A stretch of DNA of 33,871 nucleotides from Planctomycetota bacterium (GCA_016220095.1 JACRIJ010000077.1:1-33871); one strand, 5' to 3'; shown: positions 1 through 9,497, counted from the first letter of the stretch. The notes: generated from the sequence alone by a model not told the origin. Numbers and translations are program-made.

Positions 1-22
1 ATGATATAATGAATTATATCAT
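1..22. repeat. Perfect AT-rich palindrome at the window edge
   Basis: Arms of ten bases (ATGATATAAT and its exact reverse complement) flank a two-base centre. The sequence lies at the first base of the window, so it may extend further left. It sits about 120 bases beyond the end of the minus-strand DUF366 gene. It could be a weak terminator stem or a protein-binding palindrome; there is no T-run to support termination. The rest of bases 23-144 shows nothing recognisable. Confidence 0.5.
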
Positions 23-144
23 AAATTACCTGAAAAGTCAAGAAAAATCGAATGCGAATTTGCTAAAAATCGTCCTTTTACTTTATCCCTATAAATATGA
101 GCGTGTTACACCTGTTTTGCTGGCAAGTTTCGGAGCTCCTGCAG

Positions 145-696
145 TCAAATTATTCGTACTTTGCATTTTGCCTGTGTGATTGATGCCAATTCTTCCGCGT
201 AACATTCCATAATGTCGGATGCAAAAGGTTTTGGGGCGATTTTATAATCTTCCAGCCCTTTCGCCGGCACCGGCGCTTTGCGGGCGTCTATGTTAATCCC
301 GAAATGTATTTTGCAGGAAACCACGGACGGAGCGGCTATTGATATTGAAACCTTGTATTTCCCGTCATAGATATCGTCGCCTTTGCGCGTGAAAACCGTG
401 CCGGTAAGTTCCTGAAGGGCGTCTTTTGCTATCTGCGTAAAAATTCTCTGCCGGCAGATTCCCAATTCAAGCGGGCATCCGAAATGCTCAATAATAAAAT
501 GCAGCATCATCCGGCTGTAAATGCGGCTGTTTTCCAGCACGTCCTGGAGGTCCGCCATGTTTTTGAACGGGATGTCGCACGGGCCCGTGAAAGCCACTAT
601 GCTGTCCCCGGCGAGTTTGAATTTTCTCAATGCCCAGTGCGGCGCAATCTGAGCGCCGTCATATTTGATTTTTTTCTGGTAAAATAGTATTTGCAT
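145..696 (-). CDS. DUF366 family protein
   Basis: This 183-residue protein resembles the DUF366 family, best known from archaea and some anaerobic bacteria, whose function is unknown. The N-terminal pattern supports the call: a short beta strand, then YDGAQIAPHWA near residue 13 and GDSIVAFTGPCDI near residue 30. A conserved-looking stretch around residue 84 (ICRQRIFTQIAKDAL) follows. The length matches the family. There is no signal peptide or membrane segment, so it should be cytoplasmic. The ATG at 696 has no evident Shine-Dalgarno sequence. It is transcribed away from addB, with an octamer repeat array between them. The family call is from memory of its sequence pattern. Confidence 0.7.
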   Translation of the reverse strand: MQILFYQKKIKYDGAQIAPHWALRKFKLAGDSIVAFTGPCDIPFKNMADLQDVLENSRIYSRMMLHFIIEHFGCPLELGICRQRIFTQIAKDALQELTGTVFTRKGDDIYDGKYKVSISIAAPSVVSCKIHFGINIDARKAPVPAKGLEDYKIAPKPFASDIMECYAEELASITQAKCKVRII

Positions 697-705
697 AATT
701 ATAAT

Positions 706-798
706 GATTCTAAGATTAGAAGATTAGAAGATTCCAAGATTACGATTAAAGATTCTAAGATTACGATTAGAGGTTAGAGGTTAGAGGTTAGAAGATTA
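706..798. repeat. Degenerate octamer array of GATTNNAA units (array O1)
   Basis: Starting at 706 the sequence reads GATTCTAA, GATTAGAA, GATTAGAA, GATTCCAA in exact 8-base register. It continues with shorter GATTAC and GATTAAA units and ends in three copies of AGGTTAG (period 7, 771-791). It occupies the gap between the divergent DUF366 and addB genes. The same unit recurs at 9139, 14576 and 19926. I see no coding potential in it. Confidence 0.8.
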
Positions 799-909
799 CG
801 ACGAACTGCCTTGAGCGATTTCATTCGTGTCCATTCGCGGCAAAAAACGCATAAGTTTAAGTTCTTACCTGAACAATAACAGTATAACATTTTGAAATGA
901 TAAAGTCAA

Positions 910-3900
910 ATGAGTAACGTAGAAATTAAGTATGCGCCGTTTTGGGCCGCTCTTGAGGACGCGATAGCCGATGATGTCCTTTCGGCGAAAGACGGAAATC
1001 CTCTGGAGCCTGTAGCAATAGTAGCCCCTTCCAGCGAAGTGCTTTGTCATTTAAAATCAATTCTTGCCTCGCGCCGGCCCGAAGGATTGCTTAACATAAA
1101 TTTTTACAGCTTTTTCGAGCTTGCCGCGAAAATCCTCCGCGATAAAAGCAATTCACATTCATTTGATGAGCCTTTATTTTATGAATTCATTCTGTCCGAT
1201 CTCTTAAGGTCAAAATTCAGCCATAGCAGGTTTTTCGGAGATATCTTGAATTATCAGGGCGTTTCATCGGCGCTCTTCGCCGTCATAAACGATCTGCGCG
1301 ACGCTGATATATCCCCGGAAATATTGACTGACGCCCTAAAATCAAATGTCTTTTCAGGCGAGGACGTGCAGAAAATACGCGAGGTTTTTAAGATTTACAC
1401 GCTTTTTAAGGAACGTACCGCGGAATTAAATCAAAAAAATATGACTGACCGCATTATTGAAGCAACGGAACTTACGCCGGATTCGCAATTCCTTAAAAAG
1501 TTTGCGAAAATGTTTTATTACGGATTTTATGACCTGACCGGCGTACAGCTGGATTTTCTTGACGCGGTCTGTTCCATGCCGAATGACGTCAAAATATGCA
1601 TCTATTTCCCGTTTGACAAGCCTGAGCGCCGGCAAACACATCCGGCGTTTAAATTCGCCGAGCCGGTATTCAATCATTTCTGCCTCCGGCGCCACCACCC
1701 TGAAGAGACGCGGCTGAACCCGGAATTCAAATCAATCGCGCTCGGCAATGCGGCTGAATACCTGTTCAACCATAATCTGCGTCCCCATCCCATCGCGAAA
1801 GGCAGGAAATTTGAAATTCTTAATACGTCCGGTACAAAAGATGAATTATGGATTACCGCAAAAAAAATACTTGAACTTGCAGCAGGCGGCACGGAATTCG
1901 GACGCATCTTGGTTCTTTCGCGAACGCTTGACGAATACGCTCCCTTGCTTAAGGAGGCTTTTGACAAGCATTGCATCCCGTTTTATACTACGGCGGAAAA
2001 ACATGTTTCAGGCCATCCGATTGTCAAAACGTTCTTGAATTTACTGACATTGCCTGAAAGCGATTACGGCAGGCAGGAAGTAATGGAACTTTTCATGTCG
2101 CCGTATTTCAAGCCATTTGATAAAAGCGATCAAACCCTTGATATTTACGCCCTTGATGAACTTACGCGCGCACTCGGTATCGTCAGAACCAGGGCGGAAT
2201 GGAATCTCAGGCTTGATTCATGGATTAACAGCGAAACCCTTCAACTTAAGCTGAAAATGGATTCACCTGTTCTTTCAGCCCTGTCGGGGAAACATGCGGG
2301 AAATCTGATGAAAAACGTCAATGGATTGATTGATGCGTGCGAAGAAATGCACGGGCTTTCCGCAATCAGGAATTTATGCGTTTCAGGAAGAGCCTTATTG
2401 AGAAGATATATTGCGGCCTGCGAAAATGATACTGAGGCAGTTGAGGCTTTACATTGGATGGAGGCTTCTTTTGGCAGGCTTGAAAATTTCAGTTGTGTGA
2501 AAGAGTCATGGGACGGGGTTAACGGTTTTCTGGAATTATACAAGGCGTCTATTTCACGCGTCAAACTGCCGGTTACGCCCGAACGTATTGACGGCGTAAA
2601 GGTCATGGATATAATGTCAGCGAGGGGAATTACGGCCGATTATGTTTTCATATTGGGAATGAATGAAAAGGTTTTTCCGCGCGTGGTGCGGCAGGAACCT
2701 TTTCTGAGCGATTCATTCAGGCATAAATTCCATAACAGCGTTAGAAGAAAAATCAATGAACTCGGCTATAAGCTTGATGAGAAAATGCGCGGTTATGAAG
2801 AGGAAAAACTGCTTTTCTATATGGCGTGCTGTTCGGCAAAGGACGGATTGTTTCTGTCGTATCAGCGGTCGGATGAAAGCGGCAAAAAGCTCATTGAATC
2901 GGCATTTCTCCGGGAAATCCGCAGTGCCGTTTACGGCAGGACAAATAAGGCCGGAGTTGTTTCCGTTAAAAGGCGCCTTTCGGATAAGATAAACGACATA
3001 GGAAATATCAATGACCTTACGCCGGATGAAATCGTCATAAAATTACACATGGAAAAGAGGCGGGTGCCTGAATTGGCGGAATTCTGCGGGATAGATGCGG
3101 ACTTTTACAAGGCCGGGGTTGAAGCCATTCTGCATACGGATAACATATCCGCCGGAGGCAGGCACGCCCCTGTATTGAACGACTATGACTGCGTCAATTT
3201 GAATATGGGTTCATGGTGGCAAAAAAGGCTTAAAGACGGAGTTGCGCCCACTTTCATAGAGACGTTCGCGAAATGCCCGTATATCTTTTACTGCGCGAAC
3301 GTGCTCGGCCTTGAGGAAAAGGAAAATCCCGAAGACGTTGAGTCGCTTGACAATCGCAATATCGGCATAGTCTGCCATGAGATACTTAAAAAATATTACG
3401 CAGAAAACGCGGTTCGTGACGTTGCCGCAATTGCTTTGGAGGCGTTTGACGCCGTTGAAAAAACGATGCCTACGGGATATCCGCTGTGGTGGGCGTCCAA
3501 AAAAGAGATTATAATTGAAAAACTGAGGAATTTTATCGGATGGGACCGCGAAGAACAGGCAAAATCGGGATTCAAACCGGAGATTTTCGAAAAAAGAGGC
3601 GAGGCTGAAATCACGCTTGGAAGCATTCGTGTAAAATTGAAAGGTTACATTGACCGCATTGACTTGAAAGCGTCCGGCACAGCGACGGAATACAGGGTCA
3701 TAGACTATAAATCCAGGGATAAAAGGATTAAAGGCATCAAAACGGACGAATTGCAATTGTACGCGATTCAATTGCCGGTTTACATATTCCTTGCAGGAGA
3801 GGTTTTACGGGATAAATTCTCCGCGTTGAAGGATATTGTCCCTGTTTCAGCGGCGTATTATTTCATTTTTGCGGATAAACCAATAGAAAGGCGCATCAAA

Positions 3901-4122
3901 ACGGACGGCGATGCGTTTGAAAAGCGCAAGCCGGAATTCGCGGACAAATTCGGCGCGATGTCCGGTTATGTTGAAAACGGACTGCTTTTTATAAATCCCG
4001 AAAGCGAACTTTGCAGAACCTGCGCTTATAAAAAAATCTGCAGGCGCGAGAATTATCAAAGCAGACAGCGCGCACTCGGGGACAGCCGAACAAAGAAATA
4101 TTTTGAAGAAATATATGACTGA
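910..4122 (+). CDS. addB: AddB-like ATP-dependent nuclease subunit
   Basis: This 1070-residue protein is the likely AddB half of an AddAB helicase-nuclease that resects DNA double-strand ends for RecA. The C-terminus has a RecB-type PD-(D/E)XK nuclease: GYID with D915, then IDYKS with D932 and K934, then a QLPVY motif. It is framed by four cysteines in the AddB iron-sulfur layout: C789 (in KCPYIFYC), then C1035-x2-C1038-x5-C1044. The N-terminal helicase-like half shows VAPSS where a Walker A GxGKT would be expected, so it is probably ATPase-dead or Chi-scanning. The addA gene follows with an 8-base overlap, the usual addB-addA order. The ATG at 910 lacks a clear ribosome binding site. Remote subunit names (RexB, generic PD-(D/E)XK) are possible. 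Confidence 0.82.
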   Translation: MSNVEIKYAPFWAALEDAIADDVLSAKDGNPLEPVAIVAPSSEVLCHLKSILASRRPEGLLNINFYSFFELAAKILRDKSNSHSFDEPLFYEFILSDLLRSKFSHSRFFGDILNYQGVSSALFAVINDLRDADISPEILTDALKSNVFSGEDVQKIREVFKIYTLFKERTAELNQKNMTDRIIEATELTPDSQFLKKFAKMFYYGFYDLTGVQLDFLDAVCSMPNDVKICIYFPFDKPERRQTHPAFKFAEPVFNHFCLRRHHPEETRLNPEFKSIALGNAAEYLFNHNLRPHPIAKGRKFEILNTSGTKDELWITAKKILELAAGGTEFGRILVLSRTLDEYAPLLKEAFDKHCIPFYTTAEKHVSGHPIVKTFLNLLTLPESDYGRQEVMELFMSPYFKPFDKSDQTLDIYALDELTRALGIVRTRAEWNLRLDSWINSETLQLKLKMDSPVLSALSGKHAGNLMKNVNGLIDACEEMHGLSAIRNLCVSGRALLRRYIAACENDTEAVEALHWMEASFGRLENFSCVKESWDGVNGFLELYKASISRVKLPVTPERIDGVKVMDIMSARGITADYVFILGMNEKVFPRVVRQEPFLSDSFRHKFHNSVRRKINELGYKLDEKMRGYEEEKLLFYMACCSAKDGLFLSYQRSDESGKKLIESAFLREIRSAVYGRTNKAGVVSVKRRLSDKINDIGNINDLTPDEIVIKLHMEKRRVPELAEFCGIDADFYKAGVEAILHTDNISAGGRHAPVLNDYDCVNLNMGSWWQKRLKDGVAPTFIETFAKCPYIFYCANVLGLEEKENPEDVESLDNRNIGIVCHEILKKYYAENAVRDVAAIALEAFDAVEKTMPTGYPLWWASKKEIIIEKLRNFIGWDREEQAKSGFKPEIFEKRGEAEITLGSIRVKLKGYIDRIDLKASGTATEYRVIDYKSRDKRIKGIKTDELQLYAIQLPVYIFLAGEVLRDKFSALKDIVPVSAAYYFIFADKPIERRIKTDGDAFEKRKPEFADKFGAMSGYVENGLLFINPESELCRTCAYKKICRRENYQSRQRALGDSRTKKYFEEIYD

Positions 4123-7100
4123 AAAACTGATAGACCATGAAATCAGGGAAGAGGTAGTAAGCGGACTTGACTGCAATTACAACGTAGTTGCCGGCGCCGG
4201 GACCGGGAAGACTACCCTGCTCGTTGACAGGATACTGCACTATATTCTGCGCTCAAAGGGCCTTTCCGTAAGGGAGATCGTGGCGCTGACGTTCACAGAA
4301 AAGGCCGCTAATGAAATGAAGATGCGCCTGATATCCGAATTGGAAAAGCTCCAGAATGGCGAATCCGATGGCGTATTCAGGAAATCTTACGGCTTGAAAG
4401 CGGATGATATTGAACAAATATCGTCTACAGCCCTTCAGGATATCCATAAGGCGCAGATATGCACGATCCACAGTTTTTGCGCGAACATACTCAGGCTTTA
4501 TCCGTTGGAAGCCGGGCTTCCGCCTGATTTCGCGGTTGATGAAGGCAATAATTTTGACGACTTGTTCGCGAAAAAATGGCCTTTATGGCTGCAATCGGAA
4601 TTGTCTCTTGCTTCGGCCGGCAAGGACAAATGGCTTGTGATACTGAAAAAATTCAACCTTGATGAAATCAAAAAAATCGCCGGGATGATGTGCGACGGCA
4701 CATTGCCTGAGAGTCCGCTCGTTACAGGCGGCTCCATGGATTATTTCCGGGCCAAGCTGAAAAAACAGGCCGATGAACTGGAATTGGTCAGGCGGACGGT
4801 TGAGGCAAGGATAGCGCCGGGAAGTCCTGACGGAGAGAATATTTATGAAATATTAAGAAATCTCCGGGGGGCGTATGAAAACGCGGCCAGGCTGAAATTG
4901 CCGGCCGAAGAGCTTCCGAAGTTTAACGCCTTAAGGTCAATCAAGAATTTTTCAAAAGAAGAAGTTGACGGCCTGCGGATGACGCTGAAAAATGGCAGGG
5001 ATTACATGCAGGACGAAATCGTGCCGATGCTCCGGCAGATTGACGATGAGACAATAAAATCGCTTCTTGAACTTATAAAGCCGTTCGCAATGCGGTTCAA
5101 ATCATGGTTTATTTCAGCCGGTTTTGTTTCGTTTAACGGCCTGCTTGAACGCGCAAGGGACCTCTTGAAAAATAACAAAGCAGTCCGCTCCGCTCTTAAG
5201 GCCGAATGCAAACGGCTTCTCGTGGACGAATTCCAGGATACGGATCCCATCCAATGCGAAATAGTGCTTTTCCTCAGCGAACAAAGCGGGAGTTCCGCAA
5301 ACAGCGCTGATGACGTAAAGCTCGATCCGGGCAAGCTTTTTATCGTAGGCGATCCTAAGCAGTCAATATATTTCTTCAGGAGAGCTGACATAGAATCGTA
5401 TATGAACGTGCAGGAAAAGATTGAAGTCCAGGGCGGCAAAAAGGAATTCCTTAAAACTAATTTCCGGAGCCATTCCGGCATAGTTGACGTGATAAACGAT
5501 CTTTTTGTCAAGATTATAACCAAAAAGGAAAATTATCAGCAGGAATACCATTCTATTTCTGCAAGGCGCGGCCCTACACTGCCTTTTCAGGATGTACAGC
5601 TTGTGCTTGTAAGAAATGAAGGTACTGAGGCGGAAAGTAAAGTCGGGGCAAATGAAGCGCGCATTGCAGAGGCGGAATGGATAGCGCGCTGGATTAAAGA
5701 AAATATCGGCAAGCCAAAAACCTCCGACGGATTGAAACTGTCGTATCAGGATATCGCTATACTTATGCGGAGCCTTAATCCCGTGAAGGTTTATATAGAG
5801 GCATTGAAACGCCATGACATAAAATACATAGTTGAAGGCGAAAAGTTTTTCTATAATATGCAGGAGGTAATTGATTTTTCAAACCTTCTTAAGGCCGTTG
5901 ACAATCCTACCGACGCGTTTTCCCTTGCGGGATATCTGCGCAGTCCTTACGCGGGGCTGAAGGAATCCGAAATTGCCGCGCTGTTCAACGCGAAAGCCGT
6001 TGATTACAGGCGGCCTGATGAAATACCGCGGCCGCTTGAGAGAAACGGATTGGTCAGAAAAATTTACGGAACCCTGCTCGAATTAAACCTGCTGTCAAAA
6101 AGGCTGCCGCTTGGCGACTTTTTTAGTGTCCTTTTTAAAAAGACTTTCGTGCTTGAGATGACGGCGGGATTATACTACGGGGAGCAGTGCCTCGCGAACA
6201 TATTGAAATTGCATCAGAAGGCGCTGAATGATTCGGCGAATCCCGGAATTACGCTCAACAGGTACATCAGCGCTCTTGATAAGGCCATTGAAACCGTGCC
6301 TGAAGAAGGCGAGAGTCCGCTTGCGGACGAAACATTCAACGCAGTAAGGATATTTTCCATTCACAAATCCAAAGGCCTGGAATTTCCGGTAATAATGCTT
6401 CCGAATCTCCACGGGGACATAAAAAAGGCGAAGGACCTGAATAGTTCAATGTTTTTCGACTGGCGCACCAACAAGTTCGGCTTTTGCAATAAAAACATAT
6501 GCAATTCAAATTTTATAGAGCTGGATGAGATGCGTGAAGACAGGCTTGACGCCGAAGACCGCAGGGTATTGTACGTCGCCATGACCCGCGCCAGGGAGAA
6601 ATTGATTCTGCTTTCAAATGCCGGCGTACCCGGCGGAAGTTTCGGACAGATGCTCGGCGGTGTTTCAGGCATGGATTTTAATTCAATTGAGTCCGGGCGC
6701 CATGAAACGGGCAAAGGTTTTATATCTATTGAAAAAATAAAATATGACCCTGATGAAATTGAATTGCCTGTCAAACGCAAGGCGGCCTCTAAAACAAGGT
6801 ATGATTTGACAAAACACTGCAAGGTATGGGCAGGCCGGAAAAATATCCGGGACGCGGCATGTGCGAGGCCGCTTTTTACTTCTCCGACCGGATTATCGGA
6901 CAGCAGTGGTTTTTCCGCAAAGAACGCGACGCAGGCGGATACTCTTGCCATGCTGAAAGGCATTATCATGCATCGTGCCATGGAACAGCATGATTTTACC
7001 GCAGGCATCGGGGATTTGCATTCCATAATCAAACGGATTGTCAGCGAACAATATGACGGGCTTCCGGAAAGGGATAAAGATGCGCTGATAGCCTTTGCAA

Positions 7101-7399
7101 ACGAAAAATTAAGCGGATTTGCCAAGTCCGGAGAATATGCCGAATTGGTTTCAGCGGAGATTCTCGGGCGCGAAACGCCTTTTATCGTAAAACACGGGGC
7201 GCAGATAGTGTCAGGCGTTATTGATATAATTTACCGTACGAAAAAAGGCGTCATAGTAGTTGCCGATTACAAGACCGGAACGGCGGCGGAACCAAAAGAG
7301 CTGGATAAGACAAACAGGATGCAGAAAGAGATATACCTTAGAGTTGTAAAAGAATCCCTGAAAATGCCAAAAGCGGAATTCAGGTGGATCATTATATAG
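4115..7399 (+). CDS. addA: AddA-like UvrD-family helicase/nuclease
   Basis: A 1094-residue superfamily 1A helicase fused to a RecB-type nuclease, the AddA partner. Numbered from the ATG at 4115: Walker A AGAGTGKT at 26-33; Walker B LLVDEFQDTDP with D371-E372; GDPKQSIYFFRRAD (motif III); a motif V-like IHKSKGLEFPVI; and motif VI YVAMTRAREKL. The C-terminal nuclease has D1037 in GVIDI and D1051-Y-K1053 in ADYKTG, followed by a QKEIYL motif. Both subunits therefore keep complete nuclease residues, as in AddAB rather than RecBCD. An in-frame TTG at 4103 would add four residues, but the ATG giving an 8-base overlap with addB is more plausible. No recD is seen. Confidence 0.88.
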   Translation: MTEKLIDHEIREEVVSGLDCNYNVVAGAGTGKTTLLVDRILHYILRSKGLSVREIVALTFTEKAANEMKMRLISELEKLQNGESDGVFRKSYGLKADDIEQISSTALQDIHKAQICTIHSFCANILRLYPLEAGLPPDFAVDEGNNFDDLFAKKWPLWLQSELSLASAGKDKWLVILKKFNLDEIKKIAGMMCDGTLPESPLVTGGSMDYFRAKLKKQADELELVRRTVEARIAPGSPDGENIYEILRNLRGAYENAARLKLPAEELPKFNALRSIKNFSKEEVDGLRMTLKNGRDYMQDEIVPMLRQIDDETIKSLLELIKPFAMRFKSWFISAGFVSFNGLLERARDLLKNNKAVRSALKAECKRLLVDEFQDTDPIQCEIVLFLSEQSGSSANSADDVKLDPGKLFIVGDPKQSIYFFRRADIESYMNVQEKIEVQGGKKEFLKTNFRSHSGIVDVINDLFVKIITKKENYQQEYHSISARRGPTLPFQDVQLVLVRNEGTEAESKVGANEARIAEAEWIARWIKENIGKPKTSDGLKLSYQDIAILMRSLNPVKVYIEALKRHDIKYIVEGEKFFYNMQEVIDFSNLLKAVDNPTDAFSLAGYLRSPYAGLKESEIAALFNAKAVDYRRPDEIPRPLERNGLVRKIYGTLLELNLLSKRLPLGDFFSVLFKKTFVLEMTAGLYYGEQCLANILKLHQKALNDSANPGITLNRYISALDKAIETVPEEGESPLADETFNAVRIFSIHKSKGLEFPVIMLPNLHGDIKKAKDLNSSMFFDWRTNKFGFCNKNICNSNFIELDEMREDRLDAEDRRVLYVAMTRAREKLILLSNAGVPGGSFGQMLGGVSGMDFNSIESGRHETGKGFISIEKIKYDPDEIELPVKRKAASKTRYDLTKHCKVWAGRKNIRDAACARPLFTSPTGLSDSSGFSAKNATQADTLAMLKGIIMHRAMEQHDFTAGIGDLHSIIKRIVSEQYDGLPERDKDALIAFANEKLSGFAKSGEYAELVSAEILGRETPFIVKHGAQIVSGVIDIIYRTKKGVIVVADYKTGTAAEPKELDKTNRMQKEIYLRVVKESLKMPKAEFRWIII

Positions 7400-7403
7400 A
7401 AAT

Positions 7404-7487
7404 GAACTATGAAAAATGAATAATGAAGGACGACGTCCGGGAGCCGAGATCCGGTGTCCGAGTTCCGGGAGGCGGTTTCCGGTTAAA
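7404..7487. repeat. Heptamer-periodic array at the 3' end of addA (array H1)
   Basis: Twelve units of seven bases run in unbroken register, starting four bases after the addA stop. The first four are AT-rich (GAACTAT, GAAAAAT, GAATAAT, GAAGGAC). The next seven are GC-rich with a TCC-type ending (for example GAGATCC, GGTGTCC, GAGTTCC), and the array closes with GGTTAAA. No two neighbouring units are identical but the phase never slips. It fills most of the gap between the converging addA and the minus-strand gene ending at 7583. Confidence 0.75.
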
Positions 7488-7582
7488 CGTACGGGCCATG
7501 GATTATGAGTCTTCGAGTTTGTTTGTCCGTAATTCGTGGTTCGCAATACGCGGTGCGTGTCCGGCTCTTTGGGTTACTATTG

Positions 7583-9061
7583 TTACTTCTCCCGTTCAAT
7601 GAGTATTGCCTCGTATTTTTCCGAAGGCCTGACAAACCTTACGGGTATGCCTTCCGGAGTTATCCATAGATCCATTTTCGCGCCCTTATCCCTTTTTACG
7701 AAGGTTTCAGGATTATCAAGTTGTTCAAGTATGAGATGAAATGCCTTGAATTTCATGTTGCCTACGGAAAAATCCTCTTCGCCTATTTTCTGGATTTTGA
7801 CCTTATATTCGCACATGCTGTCGCTTTTTCGGCTCCTGTCAAACAGGGTATATTCTTCGGACGTGTTTTTCGCGCAATCAATTTTTTTCAGGAATGACAC
7901 CTGAAGCAAAAAAGGGTCGGGCCTGATTCCGAAGTCGGGAAATGTCCCTTCCTTCACGGGATATTCCAATTCCTTATCGGTCAGTGTGATTTTAACCGTA
8001 TCCTTTGCGAAGGCATGTTCGACCAGGTTGCCGTTGTCAAGGTGTATGTCGTACTTTATGAGGGAATCATTTTTATCAAACCACGCCGTATGCGCCATCT
8101 TACCCATATCGGCGATATAAACGAGCGAGCCATCCTGCTGTTTTTTTACGCAAAATTTCTCTTTAACTATTTCCCTGTTATTCGCAACGTGTTTGATAGT
8201 GCCTTTAAATATTATTTCGCCTTCAATCTTTTGTTCGTCCAGCCCATTGCCCTGAAGAGCGCCGTTTTCCGCCGGAGGTTTGTAAGAGACCATCTTTTCG
8301 GCGGCATCAATGAGCCCTTCAGTATTGGCGTAATCCTGCAGTATCAATTCGTACGAATCCCTGTATCGGTACGCGCGCAGTATATTCAGATTGTTGTCCA
8401 GCCAAATATCAACGCGCGAAGGCTTGTTCTTTTTCGTTTGTGTTTTGATGTCAGGCGCCGGGATTAAAGAATAATGTTTTGCCTTGAATTTGCCGTTTGG
8501 CAATGATATGCCGTTTTCATCCTCAAGTTTGATGATAAGTTTGCAATCAAAGACACAGCGCATTGCTGAATCCATGTCGTAAACCGTCAATACCTGCGGG
8601 GTTTCAGGCGTTGCATTAATTTGCCGTACAAGGAAGAAAGTAAAACAGAATGGGTCGGGCTTTGATGACAGATATGGCATGGCGTTTTCAGTCGTAACAT
8701 CGTAATCAGTCCTGGAAATCCTTTCGCCCGCGGCAAACCTTGTTTCGGACATCAACTTCGGCGAAAAAACGGCCTTTAAGGTAAAACCGGAATTGTTCGT
8801 ACCGGCGCAGTTGTATTCAATAACGGCGGTTTTATTAAAGGAGAGCGAGAATTTGTCATTGTCAATTTGAGTTGATACGGAATAAATACCATCTTTATCC
8901 AGAGCGAGGGAGATTTTATTCGTAAGCAGGTCGTTGTTGCCCGCCCTGTGCAGGTAGTCGCCTTCAAACAGGATTTTTGGCGCGTTCTCCTGAGGGCCCT
9001 CCTGGGCGCTCAGAGTCAATGCTAATGTTAGAATACTCAATACAGTTAAAATAAACCGCAT
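7583..9061 (-). CDS. Secreted protein with two copies of one domain
   Basis: I do not recognise this 492-residue protein. Residues 1-19 form a signal peptide (hydrophobic core FILTVLSILTLALTL, likely cleavage after LSA), so it is exported. The mature part is an internal duplication: roughly residues 28-250 and 268-490 share the order of an extended beta start (LFEGDY / IFKGTI), PDPF followed by an aromatic-rich strand, then (N)GKFKAKHYSLI / GNMKFKAFHLIL, and a closing DIWLD / DLWIT segment. This all-beta pattern loosely recalls DUF3108-like periplasmic proteins, but I would not assign it. A near-consensus promoter lies just upstream. It appears monocistronic. Confidence 0.75.
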   Translation of the reverse strand: MRFILTVLSILTLALTLSAQEGPQENAPKILFEGDYLHRAGNNDLLTNKISLALDKDGIYSVSTQIDNDKFSLSFNKTAVIEYNCAGTNNSGFTLKAVFSPKLMSETRFAAGERISRTDYDVTTENAMPYLSSKPDPFCFTFFLVRQINATPETPQVLTVYDMDSAMRCVFDCKLIIKLEDENGISLPNGKFKAKHYSLIPAPDIKTQTKKNKPSRVDIWLDNNLNILRAYRYRDSYELILQDYANTEGLIDAAEKMVSYKPPAENGALQGNGLDEQKIEGEIIFKGTIKHVANNREIVKEKFCVKKQQDGSLVYIADMGKMAHTAWFDKNDSLIKYDIHLDNGNLVEHAFAKDTVKITLTDKELEYPVKEGTFPDFGIRPDPFLLQVSFLKKIDCAKNTSEEYTLFDRSRKSDSMCEYKVKIQKIGEEDFSVGNMKFKAFHLILEQLDNPETFVKRDKGAKMDLWITPEGIPVRFVRPSEKYEAILIEREK

Positions 9062-9090
9062 AGTTCAGTTCCTCAAAAGTTAATGTAAGC

Positions 9091-9118
9091 ATTATATAAA
9101 AATACGCGTAATAGTCAA
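9091..9118 (-). promoter_or_regulatory. Sigma-70-type promoter for the duplicated secreted protein
   Basis: On the minus strand the sequence reads TTGACT, a 16-base spacer, then TATAAT, with the -10 at 9091-9096 and -35 at 9113-9118. Transcription would start about 25 bases before the start codon at 9061. A GAGG motif sits about eight bases before that codon. An octamer array lies directly upstream of the -35. Confidence 0.75.
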
Positions 9119-9138
9119 TCATTAAATATCCTATTACG

Positions 9139-9203
9139 GATTCTAAGATTGGAAGATTAAAAGATTCCGAGATACGGTGGATTGTAAGATTCCAAGATTA
9201 GAG
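9139..9203. repeat. Octamer array GATTNNAA (array O2)
   Basis: Eight units: GATTCTAA, GATTGGAA, GATTAAAA, GATTCCGA, a diverged unit, GATTGTAA, GATTCCAA and GATTAGAG. The register is exact apart from one extra base at 9179. The array lies upstream of the promoter for the gene ending at 7583. The rest of the 671-base gap 9062-9732 holds this array, the 9349-9497 repeat element, a pyrimidine-rich stretch near 9500-9535 and the promoter at 9610. Confidence 0.8.
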
Positions 9204-9348
9204 TAACCGGCAGTAAAGGGCGGATTTCGAGGCCCTTACAGCATTTTTTGGGATTTTAAGGCAAGTGTTATTTTTCGGCCCGCCTTTTACTGAGTCGAGG
9301 TGGGTTTAGCCGCAACAAAAAACTCTAACGAAACTACGACGCATTTTC

Positions 9349-9497
9349 ACAGGGACTTGACGAGACCTTTCGTAACTTTAATGATTTGGGGACTGGATGA
9401 CTTGATGATTTGCCCTTCGGACCGCCTCAGGGTAAACGATTACGCGTCCGTGCGTCAATCATCAAATCACCAAATCATCCAGTCATTAAATCTCAAC
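9349..9497. repeat. Dispersed inverted-symmetric repeat element, copy 1
   Basis: This roughly 149-base element recurs with high similarity at 19521-19671. The left arm carries octamers of TTGATGAT type (from about 9379), and the right arm carries the complementary type (ATCATCAA, ATCACCAA, ATCATCCA, GTCATTAA), so the element can fold on itself. At the centre, 9413-9432 forms a small stem CCCT/AGGG around a conserved GC-rich loop. No open reading frame is conserved between the copies. Confidence 0.8.

Noticed and set aside
3211-3771. 186-codon minus-strand frame within addB
   Set aside because: Antisense to the conserved nuclease domain of AddB; no independent support.
8015-8467. 150-codon frame on the plus strand opposite the duplicated secreted protein
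   Set aside because: It is an antisense shadow of a gene with signal peptide, promoter and internal duplication.
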